DNA of 64,000 bases from Desulfobacter sp. (GTDB lineage Bacteria > Desulfobacterota > Desulfobacteria > Desulfobacterales > Desulfobacteraceae): assembly GCA_028768545.1 (NCBI GenBank), contig CP054838.1:1109501-1173500 (forward strand), given 5' to 3'. Shown one piece after another: positions 27,587 through 37,185 of this stretch (position 1 is the first letter of the stretch; every line of letters begins with the position of its first letter). Under the pieces are notes generated by a model. That model worked only from the letters and a program-made list of their open reading frames with translations, ran no database searches and was not told the origin of the DNA. The position numbers were made by a program, and so were the translations under genes.

Positions 27587-29257
27587 ATGCATGATTCAGA
27601 AAATCCCATGAAAATCATTCAAGATCCGGCCAATAGGATCGATGCAGCCGGCCATATTGAAGGAGAAACCGTTCCGGATGCCCGGGCAGCCCAACCGGAC
27701 ACCACAGAATCCTCAAACGGCATTTCCAGGAGAAACATACTCAAACTGGGCGGCCTGGGTGCTGCTTTGGCCTCCCTGGGCGGCGCAGGCGCTACCGGCT
27801 TTGCCGTTGGCCGGTCCGATGATGCCTATACCGGGTATGGAAGGACCTACCAGGGTGGGGACATGTTCTTTAACCGCAAACCCTTCAGGGTCAAAACAGC
27901 AAAAATGATGACCCCGGTGGCCAAGGTCACCCGGCCGGACTGGACAGATTTTTTATTTGACCGGAAACGTGCCATTATGGGGCTGATCAAGAGCGGAGAG
28001 TGGAACCCGGGCATGGGGCTTGAAAAAATGCCCGGCAAAATCGGGGATCATTACCGGAAAAAGCCCAAACACCATTATGAGACCATGATGGACTCTCTGG
28101 AAAAGGCTGTCACCCGGGTGGAGGAATGGAAAAACGGAAAATACAAACGCTATGCCGTGGCAGATGCTTACAACTCAGCCTTCAGATCCGCAGGCATGTA
28201 TAACCGTCACGGCAGTGCCGTACCCGAATGCCCGGCAGACATCTTTCGTCAGACCGGCAAACCCCAGCCCCCCGAGGAATGGGATTTTCGAAATGTAAAG
28301 CGCAAGCCTCCCATGGAATTCAAATCAAAGGCCCATGCCTCAAAATTAATCAAGCGCATGGCCCATATGTTTGGCGCATCCCTTGTGGGAATAACGGATT
28401 TTGACCCCAGCTTCATGTTTACCAACAAGATGAGGGGCATGCCCGACGGCGGCAAAGCATGGGGAAACAAGGTCCCCTCCCATTGGAAAAGCGTTATTGT
28501 TTTCGGGGTTCCCATGTACTGGGACGCCTGCTATTCGGCCATTGGATACTCCACTTCCTTTGACGCATATTTCAGGTCAAAATGTGCCGCAGGTCTTCTG
28601 GAACGGTTTATCCAGGAATTGGGATACCCTGCCCGTGCCATGTTCCCGGGCACCCATTACGAGATCATGATGTCCCCCTATGTGCTCAAATCCGGGCTTG
28701 GAGAATACAGCCGGGCCGGCACGGTCATGGTTCCTGAACTTGGATTAAACTTCAGGCCGGCAGCGGTTGTCACCGATATCGAGTTTGAATATGACTCACC
28801 CATCAGCGTTAACATGGCTGAGTTCTGCAAAAAGTGCAAAACCTGTGCTGATGCCTGCCCGTCAGGGGCCATCCCCAAGGATGACGAACCCCAGACCGTG
28901 GTCCGGGGATTCAAGCGATGGCTGCTGGACGAGGAAAAATGTTATAATCAATGGGTTTCAGGACCCAACAGCGACGGGTTCGGGTGCCGGGTCTGTATCG
29001 GGGTCTGCCCCTTTTCCAGGAAAAACACCTGGATCCATACCCTGTCCCGTGAAATGGAACCCAGGGATCCCACAGGGCTTGTGTCATCGGGTCTTCTTGC
29101 CATGCAGCATAATTTCTTCAAATATCCTGATGCCCAGGAGTTTAAATCAGACTGGGACGGCGGAAAAGAGGCCAACTATCACAACCCGCCCTGGTGGATG
29201 CGCAGCGAAAACTTTTTTGAGCTGGAAAAAAACTGGGAATATCAAGGCATGGAATAA
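27587..29257 (+). CDS. rdhA: Reductive dehalogenase catalytic subunit RdhA
   Basis: 556 aa. ATG 27587 is 6 nt after AAGGAG. A Tat signal (SRRNILKLGGLGAALASLGG, Arg48-Arg49) lies unusually far from the N-terminus. The middle matches the corrinoid-binding reductase domain (HMFGASLVGITDFDP, HWKSVIVFGVPM, GYPARAMFPGTHYEIMMSPYVLKSGLGEYSRAG). Two iron-sulfur motifs end the protein: CKKCKTCADACPSGAI and, after EEKC, CRVCIGVCPFSRK. These define a respiratory reductive dehalogenase that removes halogen from organohalides at a B12 cofactor on the outer face of the membrane. Substrate cannot be told from sequence; brominated aromatics are common in marine habitats. Confidence 0.92.
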   Translation: MHDSENPMKIIQDPANRIDAAGHIEGETVPDARAAQPDTTESSNGISRRNILKLGGLGAALASLGGAGATGFAVGRSDDAYTGYGRTYQGGDMFFNRKPFRVKTAKMMTPVAKVTRPDWTDFLFDRKRAIMGLIKSGEWNPGMGLEKMPGKIGDHYRKKPKHHYETMMDSLEKAVTRVEEWKNGKYKRYAVADAYNSAFRSAGMYNRHGSAVPECPADIFRQTGKPQPPEEWDFRNVKRKPPMEFKSKAHASKLIKRMAHMFGASLVGITDFDPSFMFTNKMRGMPDGGKAWGNKVPSHWKSVIVFGVPMYWDACYSAIGYSTSFDAYFRSKCAAGLLERFIQELGYPARAMFPGTHYEIMMSPYVLKSGLGEYSRAGTVMVPELGLNFRPAAVVTDIEFEYDSPISVNMAEFCKKCKTCADACPSGAIPKDDEPQTVVRGFKRWLLDEEKCYNQWVSGPNSDGFGCRVCIGVCPFSRKNTWIHTLSREMEPRDPTGLVSSGLLAMQHNFFKYPDAQEFKSDWDGGKEANYHNPPWWMRSENFFELEKNWEYQGME

Positions 29258-29295
29258 GGATTGTTTTCAAAGTTAATCCCTTAAAGGAGAAAAAA

Positions 29296-29598
29296 ATGTT
29301 TCCCAATTCTACAATACTCAACTACCTGTTCTGGATGCTCATGGGCATGCTTCAGATCCCTGTTTTCATGGGCATGCGGCAATGGGCCCTGGACAAGAAA
29401 AAAACCGTAAAATGGTGGCAGCTTGTTCTCATGTACGGCTGCTTTGCCTCTTTATGCCTGGTACTGGCCGGAGGAATGACCCTGGCAGGTGAATATGAGA
29501 CCCGGGCAGGGTTCTATTTCATCGGCTTTTTAGGCGTGGCCCATGTGGTTGCCGGAACCGTCATGGCCAGGCTGTTTGTATACACAAAACCCAGGTGA
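29296..29598 (+). CDS. rdhB: RdhB-like membrane anchor of the reductive dehalogenase
   Basis: 100 aa with three membrane segments (YLFWMLMGMLQIPVFMGM, WWQLVLMYGCFASLCLVLAGG, GFYFIGFLGVAHVVAGTVMA). Size, hydropathy and position right after rdhA fit the anchor. AAAGGAG precedes the ATG. RdhB sequences are poorly conserved, so the call rests mostly on context. Confidence 0.75.
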   Translation: MFPNSTILNYLFWMLMGMLQIPVFMGMRQWALDKKKTVKWWQLVLMYGCFASLCLVLAGGMTLAGEYETRAGFYFIGFLGVAHVVAGTVMARLFVYTKPR

Positions 29599-29611
29599 GC
29601 CGGAAAACAAG

Positions 29612-30683
29612 ATGAACCATTCGGTAAAAAAAATATCAGCCCTTGCCACGATTCTGATCCTGGTACTGGCCTGGCTCGGCGGAGAACGCCGGGCCAGGGG
29701 GGCTGTTGAAGATCAGATTCATGCCATGATCCCGGGTCTTACCTTCCTTGAAAAAAAAGATGACAGGCTCTACCAGGGCCGATGGCCCAAAGCCTCAAGC
29801 CCTCCAGTCACCATTGCTATTGAATCCTGTCCCGGCTATGCCGGGCCCTTGACGGTGGCCCTGGCCGTGGGACCGGAAAACAAGGTCAACCGGGTGGCAA
29901 TTTTGCACAGTACAGATACCCCGACCTTTTTGGATAAAATCGTGGATAAAGGCCTATTAAAGGCATTTATCCATCAACCCATAAATCCTGTGCCCCAGGT
30001 GGACGGCATCTCGGGGGCCACCCTGTCATCCGTGGCGGTGATTCAGGGGCTGACACAAGCAGGGCAGCGCATCCATGGCCTGGCATCAGGGGAAAAAATA
30101 ATCCCGGCCTCCATCCCGGTCAACCGCAACGAGTGGATCAAGCTTTTGGGGATCGCGGCACTTTTTTCCGCAGCCCTGGGCCTGGGCCTGATCAAAGCCT
30201 TTAAAACCCGTAAAAAGGCCAGAACCCTTTTAAGCATTGTCTCCCTTGTGCTTGTGGGGGTGATCTGGGGCTGCCAGTTTTCCCTGCCTTCCCTTGCCCT
30301 GGCCCTGTCAGGCGTATGGGTTCAGGGACTGGCCTCCTGGGCCCCGCTGCTCTGCATGGTCCTGGCGCTTATGGTTTTTTGGAGAACCCAAAAAAATATC
30401 TATTGTGCCTTTTTCTGCCCCTTTGGCATGGTTCAGGACGGTCTTGGCAAAATCACAGGCTGCCCTCCGCCAAAACGGTTTTCCTGGATGACTTGGACAG
30501 CAAGGAGTCTGGCTCTTTTTGCCCTTGCCTCGGCCCTTTATTTTAAGGACTCGTCCATGGCATTGTACGAACCCTTTGGAATGGTGTTTAACTTTATCGG
30601 TTCCCCTTTTATCTTCGGGTTGACCATTGCCATTCTTCTGACCTCCCTGATTTTCAGACGTCCCTGGTGCAGGCTGCTATGCC
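29612..30683 (+). pseudogene. rdhC: rdhC-like FMN-binding membrane flavoprotein, 5' part, cut by IS256
   Basis: About 357 codons before the IS. Signal anchor, then an extracytoplasmic FMN-binding domain with the flavinylation motif DGISGATLSS, then several membrane segments and the CAFFCPFG motif of NosR/RdhC proteins, ending RPWCRLLC. The 3' end (13092-13177) is now 17 kb away, inverted. RdhC-type proteins are thought to carry electrons through covalently bound FMN or to aid RdhA maturation. The intact gene would be 385 aa. Confidence 0.8.
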
Positions 30684-32134
30684 GAGGGCGTTCAAAATTC
30701 TGTGTCAGTTGAATGAAAGCTGATATACTCAGCTAAATAAGGAGAACTGACATGACCGAAGAAAACACCGAATTTGATTTTCAAAAAGCCCTTAAAGGCA
30801 TCCAGGAAGGTAAACCCTTCACAGGTAAGGGCGGCGTCCTTACATCATTAATCAAAAATCTTGCTGAAGCTGCTCTTGAAGGAGAGTTGGAGTCCCATCT
30901 CGGGCAGGAAGTTTCTGCCAACCGCCGTAATGGAAAAAGCAAAAAGACCATTAAATCCCTGGATGGTAAATTTGAGCTGGAAACCCCGCGTGACAGGGCC
31001 GGAACCTTCTCTCCACAGATCGTCAAAAAACATCAGACAACGCTCAGCGATGAAATTGAAAGAAAGATAATAGCCCTTTACGGCCTGGGCATGAGTTATA
31101 ATGATATGGCTTCCCATTTACAGGAAATCTATGGACTTGAGATTTCAAATGCCACTCTGAGCACCATTACCGATAAAATCATCCATACCGTCAAAGAATG
31201 GCAGGCCAGGCCGTTGGAAAATGTGTACCCAATCGTATGGCTTGATGCCATACATTATAAAGTACGAGAAAACGGAAAGGTCCGCAGCAAGGCCGTTTAC
31301 ACAATTCTTGGGGTGAATATCGAGGGCCGCAAAGAGGTTCTTGGGCTGTACATATCCGAGAATGAGGGTGCGAACTTCTGGCTGCAGGTGTTAACAGACC
31401 TTTCAAACCGAGGGGTAAAAGATATCCTGATTGCCTGTGTTGATGGTCTAAAAGGTTTTCCCGAGGCCATTGAGACCATATTCCCGGACACAGAAGTTCA
31501 ACTCTGCGTAGTCCACCAGATCCGAAATTCATTGAAATACGTTGGTTCCAAAAATAAAAAGGAATTTATGACAGATCTAAAACGTGTTTATAAAGCGGTC
31601 AATAAGGATCTGGCCGAAGAAGAACTGGATATCTTGGAAAATAAATGGAATGACAAATACCCGATTGTGATAAAATCCTGGCGGAACAACTGGGAACGCC
31701 TCAGTCATTTCTTTAAATATCCAGAAGAGATTCGACGGATAATATACACCACAAATACCATTGAGGCTGTGCATCGACAGTTTCGAAAACTGACCAAAAC
31801 AAAGGGATCATTCCCGAACCAGGACAGCCTGTTAAAGCTGCTTTACATGGGGATCCAGAACGCCAGTAAAAAATGGACAATGCCGATTCAAAATTGGTCA
31901 CTGACAATTTCCCAGTTGGCAATTTTCTTTGAAGGCCGGCTGGATAAAGAGCTGGGAATTTGATAGGGATTTATTTACAGATGGAAAAGATGGTTCCAGG
32001 AACTCCACTCCAGCAAAAGTCAACTCCTCCGACGTGGCTGATTGAAGGCCCATTCTCGGACCTGACTTTTACTTCCGCTGGCGCTGAGGCAGATCCGGGA
32101 ACCGAAACCGTGACACAGAATTCTGAACATTCCC
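30684..32134 (+). mobile_element. IS256-family insertion sequence, copy 3 (complete)
   Basis: 1451 bp, left end GAGGGCGTTCAAAATTC, right end complementing GGGAATGTTCAG. Left flank is one arm of the rdhC target duplication, right flank one arm of the livK duplication. Oriented opposite to copy 2. Confidence 0.92.
30752..31963 (+). CDS. IS256 (mutator-type) transposase, copy 3
   Basis: 403 aa, intact, nearly identical to the copy at 5365-6576, with IVWLDAIHYKVRE, ACVDGLKGF and the terminal Glu region TTNTIEAVHRQF. ATG follows GGAGAACTGAC. Confidence 0.95.
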   Translation: MTEENTEFDFQKALKGIQEGKPFTGKGGVLTSLIKNLAEAALEGELESHLGQEVSANRRNGKSKKTIKSLDGKFELETPRDRAGTFSPQIVKKHQTTLSDEIERKIIALYGLGMSYNDMASHLQEIYGLEISNATLSTITDKIIHTVKEWQARPLENVYPIVWLDAIHYKVRENGKVRSKAVYTILGVNIEGRKEVLGLYISENEGANFWLQVLTDLSNRGVKDILIACVDGLKGFPEAIETIFPDTEVQLCVVHQIRNSLKYVGSKNKKEFMTDLKRVYKAVNKDLAEEELDILENKWNDKYPIVIKSWRNNWERLSHFFKYPEEIRRIIYTTNTIEAVHRQFRKLTKTKGSFPNQDSLLKLLYMGIQNASKKWTMPIQNWSLTISQLAIFFEGRLDKELGI

Positions 32135-32661
32135 CATTTATCAAACAGGCTCAGGCTTTTGGTCTGTTTAAAAAAATGCTTTACTTTCATCCGGATGCAG
32201 GCGGCAACTATGAGCTCATGAGCGCCATGGGAAATGAACTGCCCCTGGGCCTGATTCTTTCTGCCCGTCATCATAACAACTGGCCTGATACTGAAGCGAA
32301 TAAGAATTTTGTCGCAACTTTTAAAAAAAGGACCGGACGTTTTCCGACCTATGCAGCTGAAGGCGCCTATGCAGGCATTTACGCCATTGCTGCCGCAGTC
32401 GAGAAAGTCGGCAACCCCGATGATACAGAAGCCCTGGTCAAAGCCCTTGAAGGCTTAAAAATCAAACTGCCGGAAGATCCTGAAGGATTCACCTCTTATA
32501 TCTATCCGGCCACCCACCAGATGGTTCAGGCCCAGGCCATCGGTACCACCATTGAAAATAAAGATTTCCCTCCTGCCACACGAATGCTTGGAAACTGGAA
32601 GATTTACAAAGCTGAGGATCTGATTCCGCCTGCTGAATACATTGACATGAAAAGAAAATAA
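32135..32661 (+). pseudogene. livK: livK 3' part, ABC substrate-binding protein
   Basis: Starts at the IS256 edge with FIKQAQAFGLFKKMLYFHPDAGG and ends IDMKRK, holding the second lobe of a type I binding protein (WPDTEANKNFVATFKKRTGRFPTYAAEGAYAGIYAIAAAVEKVG). It continues GGDTVAFI of the 17430-18164 part in frame. Here it has no promoter or start of its own, apart from possible readthrough from the IS. Confidence 0.85.
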
Positions 32662-32677
32662 TCAATCATTGATCACC

Positions 32678-32708
32678 TGTGCAGGGATTTTGAATCCCTG
32701 CACATTTT
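32678..32708 (+). terminator. Intercistronic hairpin between livK and livH
   Basis: TGTGCAGGGATT (32678-32689), 3-nt loop, AATCCCTGCACA (32693-32704), then TTTTC. A perfect 12-bp stem with a short T run, typical of partial terminators or mRNA-stabilising hairpins that give more binding protein than permease. Confidence 0.65.
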
Positions 32709-32725
32709 CAAAAGGGAAAGAATAA

Positions 32726-33613
32726 ATGGATTCCTCGTTTATCATAATGCAAATTATCAGTGGGCTTACCGTTGCAACCTTGTTGTTCCTTGTTGCAAGC
32801 GGGCTTTCTCTGATCTTCGGTGTTGGAGATGTGTTTAATTTTGCCCATGGTTCCTTTTATATGATCGGTGCCTACCTGGCGTTTCAGATTGTCAGTGTCC
32901 TCCAGGTAAATTTCTGGCTGGGACTTATCCTGTCCGGGCTGGGAGCCGGACTGGTGGGAATCGTTGCCGAAGTTTTCCTTCTGCGGCGGATCTATGGTCG
33001 AAAGCATGAGGCCGGGTTCCAGATCCTGTTGACCTATTGTTTGATTCTCATCATCGACGATCTGGTTAAAATCATCTGGGGTACGGAATACAAGACCCTT
33101 CAGCGGCCCCCCGGACTTACCGGGGCCGTGCAGATTGGAGATTTATACATTCCTTCCTACAATCTCGTTATCATTGCCATCGGCATTGTCGTGGTTGTTG
33201 CCGCATGGTGGATTCTGGCCAAAACCCGGTCCGGACGAATCGCCAGGGCTGCGGCCGTGGATCGTGAGATGCTCGGTGCCATGGGCATCAATGTGCCTTT
33301 GACCATGACCATGGTTTTCGGGATTGCCACTGCCCTGGGAGGATTTGCAGGCGCCCTGGCCGCTCCGCTGAGATCGGTTACTCCGGGGGCAGGTATTGAA
33401 GTCATCATTGATTCGCTGATCGTTGTTGTCATCGGCGGCATGGGCAATTTTTGGGGAGCCTGGCTCGGTGCCATTCTGATCGGTGAAATATCGGCATTCG
33501 GGATCGTCTTCGCACCGCAGTGGTCAACTTTGTTCAGCTATTTGGTCATGATCATTGTTCTTATCTTTAAGCCAGAGGGACTCTTTGCTCCCCGAAACAT
33601 AAGGAAAGTTTAA
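32726..33613 (+). CDS. livH: LivH-type branched-chain ABC permease
   Basis: 295 aa, about eight membrane segments. MQIISGLTVATLLFLVASGLSLIFGVGDVFNFAHGSFYMIGAYLAF is the LivH signature, and VVVIGGMGNFWGAWLGAILIGEI the conserved late loop. Works with LivM, LivG, LivF and the LivK binding protein. RBS GGGAAAG. Confidence 0.92.
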   Translation: MDSSFIIMQIISGLTVATLLFLVASGLSLIFGVGDVFNFAHGSFYMIGAYLAFQIVSVLQVNFWLGLILSGLGAGLVGIVAEVFLLRRIYGRKHEAGFQILLTYCLILIIDDLVKIIWGTEYKTLQRPPGLTGAVQIGDLYIPSYNLVIIAIGIVVVVAAWWILAKTRSGRIARAAAVDREMLGAMGINVPLTMTMVFGIATALGGFAGALAAPLRSVTPGAGIEVIIDSLIVVVIGGMGNFWGAWLGAILIGEISAFGIVFAPQWSTLFSYLVMIIVLIFKPEGLFAPRNIRKV

Positions 33614-33615
33614 AC

Positions 33616-34581
33616 ATGAAGGCTGAAAAAAGCTTCAAGGAACCGATCCTTTGGGCAGTATTAATATTGATATTCGGTCTGGTGCCGGTGCTAATGTCTT
33701 CAAGTTACCAGATGAACCTGGCCAGCCATATTTTAATCTGGGCATTGTTTGCCACCTCATTTAACATGCTGTGGGGAATCACAGGTATGCTCTCATTCGG
33801 GCAGGCTCTGTATTTCGGCTTGGGAGCCTATTCTGTAGGACTGCTGGTAAAATACATGGGCAGCATCTGGTTTTTTCCGGGCATCCTGCTCGGTCTTTTA
33901 ATCTCGATCATTGTGGCCTACCTGGTCGGCCGGCTCGTGATCCGGGTCGGAGGTATCTATTTTACCATGCTCACCCTGGCATTTGCCCAGCTGGTCTGGC
34001 AGATTACATTCAAATGGTATAATTTTACCGGAGGCGATGATGGCATTGTGGGTATTATTCAACCGGGGATTTTTGCCAACCCAATTGTCTATTATTACCT
34101 GATTTTGGCCGTGGTGATCACTTCAGTCTGGATACTCAAACGCATTGCCTATTCCCCCTTTGGTCTGATTTTGAGATGTGTCAACCAAAATCCTGACCGG
34201 GTCCGGTTCCTGGGCCGCCGGGTCAGGCAGAACCAGCTTCGCATTTATATTATTGCCGCATTTTTTGCAGCACTTGCAGGTGCTTTAATGACCGGTGTAG
34301 ATAATTCGATCCACACAGACATGTTTGTCTGGACGACTTCAGGAGAGGTTATTCTTATGACCGTTCTGGGCGGGATCAACCAGTTTTTCGGTCCCTTTAT
34401 CGGGGCAATTGCCATGATCTTCATAGAAGATTTTGTGGGGGCATTCACTGAATACTGGTCCCTGATCATCGGTATCATCATTCTGGTGATCCTTCTGCTT
34501 TTCCCCAAAGGAATCGTGGGAGAGCTGCTTGAATTAAAGCATCGCTTTTTTAAATCCAATCAGGTGCGGGGTGGCAAATGA
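33616..34581 (+). CDS. livM: LivM-type branched-chain ABC permease
   Basis: 321 aa, multi-span. LASHILIWALFATSFNMLWGITGMLSFGQALYFGLGAYSVGLL and VLGGINQFFGPFIGAIAMIFIEDFV are typical LivM. Begins 2 bp after livH and overlaps livG at ATGA. Confidence 0.92.
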   Translation: MKAEKSFKEPILWAVLILIFGLVPVLMSSSYQMNLASHILIWALFATSFNMLWGITGMLSFGQALYFGLGAYSVGLLVKYMGSIWFFPGILLGLLISIIVAYLVGRLVIRVGGIYFTMLTLAFAQLVWQITFKWYNFTGGDDGIVGIIQPGIFANPIVYYYLILAVVITSVWILKRIAYSPFGLILRCVNQNPDRVRFLGRRVRQNQLRIYIIAAFFAALAGALMTGVDNSIHTDMFVWTTSGEVILMTVLGGINQFFGPFIGAIAMIFIEDFVGAFTEYWSLIIGIIILVILLLFPKGIVGELLELKHRFFKSNQVRGGK

Positions 34582-34628
34582 AATCTCTTTTAAAATTAGA
34601 AAACGTATCCAAAGCATTTGGGGGCCTA

Positions 34629-34631
34629 TAG
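34629..34631 (+). other. In-frame amber codon in livG
   Basis: Codon 18, after AFGGL and before VTNNVNMSVLPGE. The frame continues into Walker A. It may be pyrrolysine or another lesion in a gene already disrupted by an IS. Confidence 0.5.
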
Positions 34632-34813
34632 GTAACAAATAATGTAAACATGTCGGTGCTGCCCGGTGAAATATCGGCCATCATCGGACCCAATGGTGCA
34701 GGAAAAACAACGCTTTTCAACCAGATCACGGGCCATCTCCTTCCGGACAAGGGGAACATTATCTTTCAGGAGGAGGACCTCATCGGCCAGACTCCCCAGG
34801 AAATAGTTTTGGT

Positions 34814-35833
34814 TCATCCGATTAATGCGTACCTTTTATTGTGAAGGTCCAAAAGTTTCAACCTGAAAAACTCCGAATCCCTGTATCCATAAGCTTTCCG
34901 TTTCATGGTTTTTATCTTGTTATTTGTCCCTTCTAAAGGACCTGTAGATATCCTGTAATCATAGTATGAAAGGATTCTTTGCCTGTGCACAGCCAAGGTC
35001 TTGGCAAATTTCATCAACATTGGAATTTTGGAAATATTGGCCAGATTGATCCAATTGCTGACTATCTTTTCAGCTGTTTCTTTTTTCTTTTGATTCCATA
35101 TTTGCCTGAGTTCCTCTTTCATGTAGTAGACTACCAATAGCGGCTGATTTATTTTCAATGCTTCTTCTAACCGTTGGGCCTCCTTCTTGTCATCACTGAG
35201 GTTTTCGGGATTTTTTAACAAAAGCCACCGGACTCCCTTCAGAAGTTTTTGTTGCCCGGTATTGGCAAGAAGGTTGTAGAGCTTTCGCCTGAAATCCGAC
35301 AGTTTCTCATTGAACAATTTAACAACATGAAATCTGTCAAAGACAATTGCTGAACCAGAAAGATTTTCAATAACAGCACTCAAGTATGCCGGGGACATAT
35401 CGATGCTGACGGCTTTGATTTTTGCTTTCGATATTTTCACTTTTGTCCAAAAAGATTTCAAAGCTTCACCACCTTTTCCTTCTCCCACGTGCAGAATTCT
35501 ACCGGATTCCAGATCCATCACGATGGTCAAGTATTTATGCCCTTTCCCTATGGAAATTTCATCTATGGCAATCTGCCGGACAAATTGACAGAACGAACAC
35601 CAAACTCTCTGGATAGCCGTCCTGAGAATCACGGGTTTTGAACCTACCGGTATTGTTCTGAGATCTCTTGTCACAATCCCTTTCCTGGTGACGGACCTGG
35701 AATTAAATTCCGGGCATTTTACCGCCTCCGGTTTTGGTATGAGTTCAAAAGTGATTATTCCACCGATGAAACGCGTTGTTTTATAAAAGTAGTCACGAAG
35801 GCCAAAGGCATGGTATATGAAGCTTGTGGACAT
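34814..35833 (-). CDS. ISL3-family transposase with a 65-residue internal deletion
   Basis: 339 aa against 404 in the copy at 14694-15908. The segment from IKLSFAQEGKSYTRAF to PLEKVRQ is missing, joining CQFVRQ directly to IAIDEISIG. In the intact copy the deletion would be bounded by direct repeats GTCCGGCA, so slippage or recombination between them removed 195 bp in frame. It loses the helix-turn-helix region and is probably inactive. Confidence 0.9.
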   Translation of the reverse strand: MSTSFIYHAFGLRDYFYKTTRFIGGIITFELIPKPEAVKCPEFNSRSVTRKGIVTRDLRTIPVGSKPVILRTAIQRVWCSFCQFVRQIAIDEISIGKGHKYLTIVMDLESGRILHVGEGKGGEALKSFWTKVKISKAKIKAVSIDMSPAYLSAVIENLSGSAIVFDRFHVVKLFNEKLSDFRRKLYNLLANTGQQKLLKGVRWLLLKNPENLSDDKKEAQRLEEALKINQPLLVVYYMKEELRQIWNQKKKETAEKIVSNWINLANISKIPMLMKFAKTLAVHRQRILSYYDYRISTGPLEGTNNKIKTMKRKAYGYRDSEFFRLKLLDLHNKRYALIG

Positions 35834-35874
35834 TAATTCATTCTCCGATTTTGTGCGAATAACACAAAAAAATT

Positions 35875-37185
35875 CAGTGATGTCCGGTTAGGTTTTTGCT
35901 TGCTCAATAATTTTTTGATCTTTGACAATATTGTCCCTGTTTGAACTATGAGAGCCCTGCTCCTCGCAGCCAAACAGGTCATTTAGAATGGCGGTTCGCA
36001 GCTGCCGAACTCTTTTGATCGTGACCTTTTCATTAAACTGTTTTTGGCAATGGATTGTCAGTAACAGGTAAGTGATAAGGCCGCCAAGAATCTGAACCAT
36101 AAGGCCGTATTCACTGCGGGCAATGAGATGATATACCTTCAGATGTTCTTTCCACCATTTGAAAAAATCCTCAATGGTCCACCGGAGTTTATAAATTGTT
36201 GCTATTTGTTCCGCTGTTAAATCATGCCTGTCAGTTGCCACATAGTATTTGACGCCAGCAATTTTATAGCCAACAACCCGAACAGGCCTTTTCGTCTGGT
36301 TTTGATTCGGAGTACCAAGTTTAACCAGTGCATCATAAAAAATGTAGCTGTCGGAAGGGGTCTCGTGGTTATCAATAATTGTTCTTGTTGTCCTGGTTTT
36401 TATACGGCAGACAAAATGTTTGCCTTGCTCCTGAAGCAGGTCAAATTCTTTATGGGATTGATATCCACGATCCATAACACCTGTTTGCCCCTTGGAAAGT
36501 ATTTTGGGAACAAAAGTGCGTTCAGCGCCGTTGCCTTCAGTCAAAAAGATTTTGTTTGGGATTCCGTGATTAATGTCAAATCCGCAATGTACTTTGGCTT
36601 TTTTACTTCCTTTTCTGTAGTTCGCCCAGTGCATTGAAAGGACTGCATTTATGAGACTACCGTCAATGGAAACCAACTCTCCTAACTCGGCGTGTTCACC
36701 CGGATGACACTCAAGAGCCTGTTTATAAAGATCCTCAAAGATAAATTGCAGTTGTTCGAGTCCCCTGTGATTGATGGCTTCACAGAAACTACTACGGCTG
36801 ATACCACCGTCTGGCGCAATATTTTCTTTAGCAAAAACATTCTCCTTGAGATCCTGAATTAAATGTCGGGCAGACTTGTGCTCCTGAAGATGGAAATAAA
36901 CCAAAGCATTTATCTGGTCTTCGAATGTCATTTTTAAAGGGCGGTCTCCTCGAGATTGTAATTCCGGTGCTTTTGAAAGTGACTTTATCAGAGAGCACCT
37001 GAAATTGTCAAAGTTCAGGGACCGTAGTTGTTTTTTAGGGACTGAGATGTGCGTCATTTGAGCTCCTTGAGTTAAATTTTCAAGGCGCACAAAAATTTTT
37101 ACGCACATTTGTCAACACAAAACAGACTGTTTTTTCAATGATTTTAGATGCTTTTTATATGCAACAACCTAACCGGACACTACTG
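35875..37185 (-). mobile_element. IS4-family insertion sequence, copy 1
   Basis: 1311 bp. Ends CAGTGATGTCCGGTTAGG and complement of CAGTAGTGTCCGGTTAGG. Nine-base duplication AAAAAAATT (35866-35874, 37186-37194). Inserted in the ISL3 leader. Confidence 0.93.
35888..37057 (-). CDS. IS4-family transposase, copy 1
   Basis: 389 aa from ATG 37057, which has AAGGAG 6 nt upstream; an earlier in-frame start adds 17 residues but lacks an RBS. DDE residues lie in LVSIDGSLINAV, GVMDRGYQSHKEFD and the YKLRWTIEDFFKWWKEHLKVYHL signature. Full length and likely active. Confidence 0.93.
   Translation of the reverse strand: MTHISVPKKQLRSLNFDNFRCSLIKSLSKAPELQSRGDRPLKMTFEDQINALVYFHLQEHKSARHLIQDLKENVFAKENIAPDGGISRSSFCEAINHRGLEQLQFIFEDLYKQALECHPGEHAELGELVSIDGSLINAVLSMHWANYRKGSKKAKVHCGFDINHGIPNKIFLTEGNGAERTFVPKILSKGQTGVMDRGYQSHKEFDLLQEQGKHFVCRIKTRTTRTIIDNHETPSDSYIFYDALVKLGTPNQNQTKRPVRVVGYKIAGVKYYVATDRHDLTAEQIATIYKLRWTIEDFFKWWKEHLKVYHLIARSEYGLMVQILGGLITYLLLTIHCQKQFNEKVTIKRVRQLRTAILNDLFGCEEQGSHSSNRDNIVKDQKIIEQAKT

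Noticed and set aside
31960-32134. Short frame MIGIYLQMEKMVPGTPLQQK present in all three IS256 copies
   Set aside because: It lies in the subterminal non-coding end of the IS and in two copies only extends by running into host sequence. No RBS.
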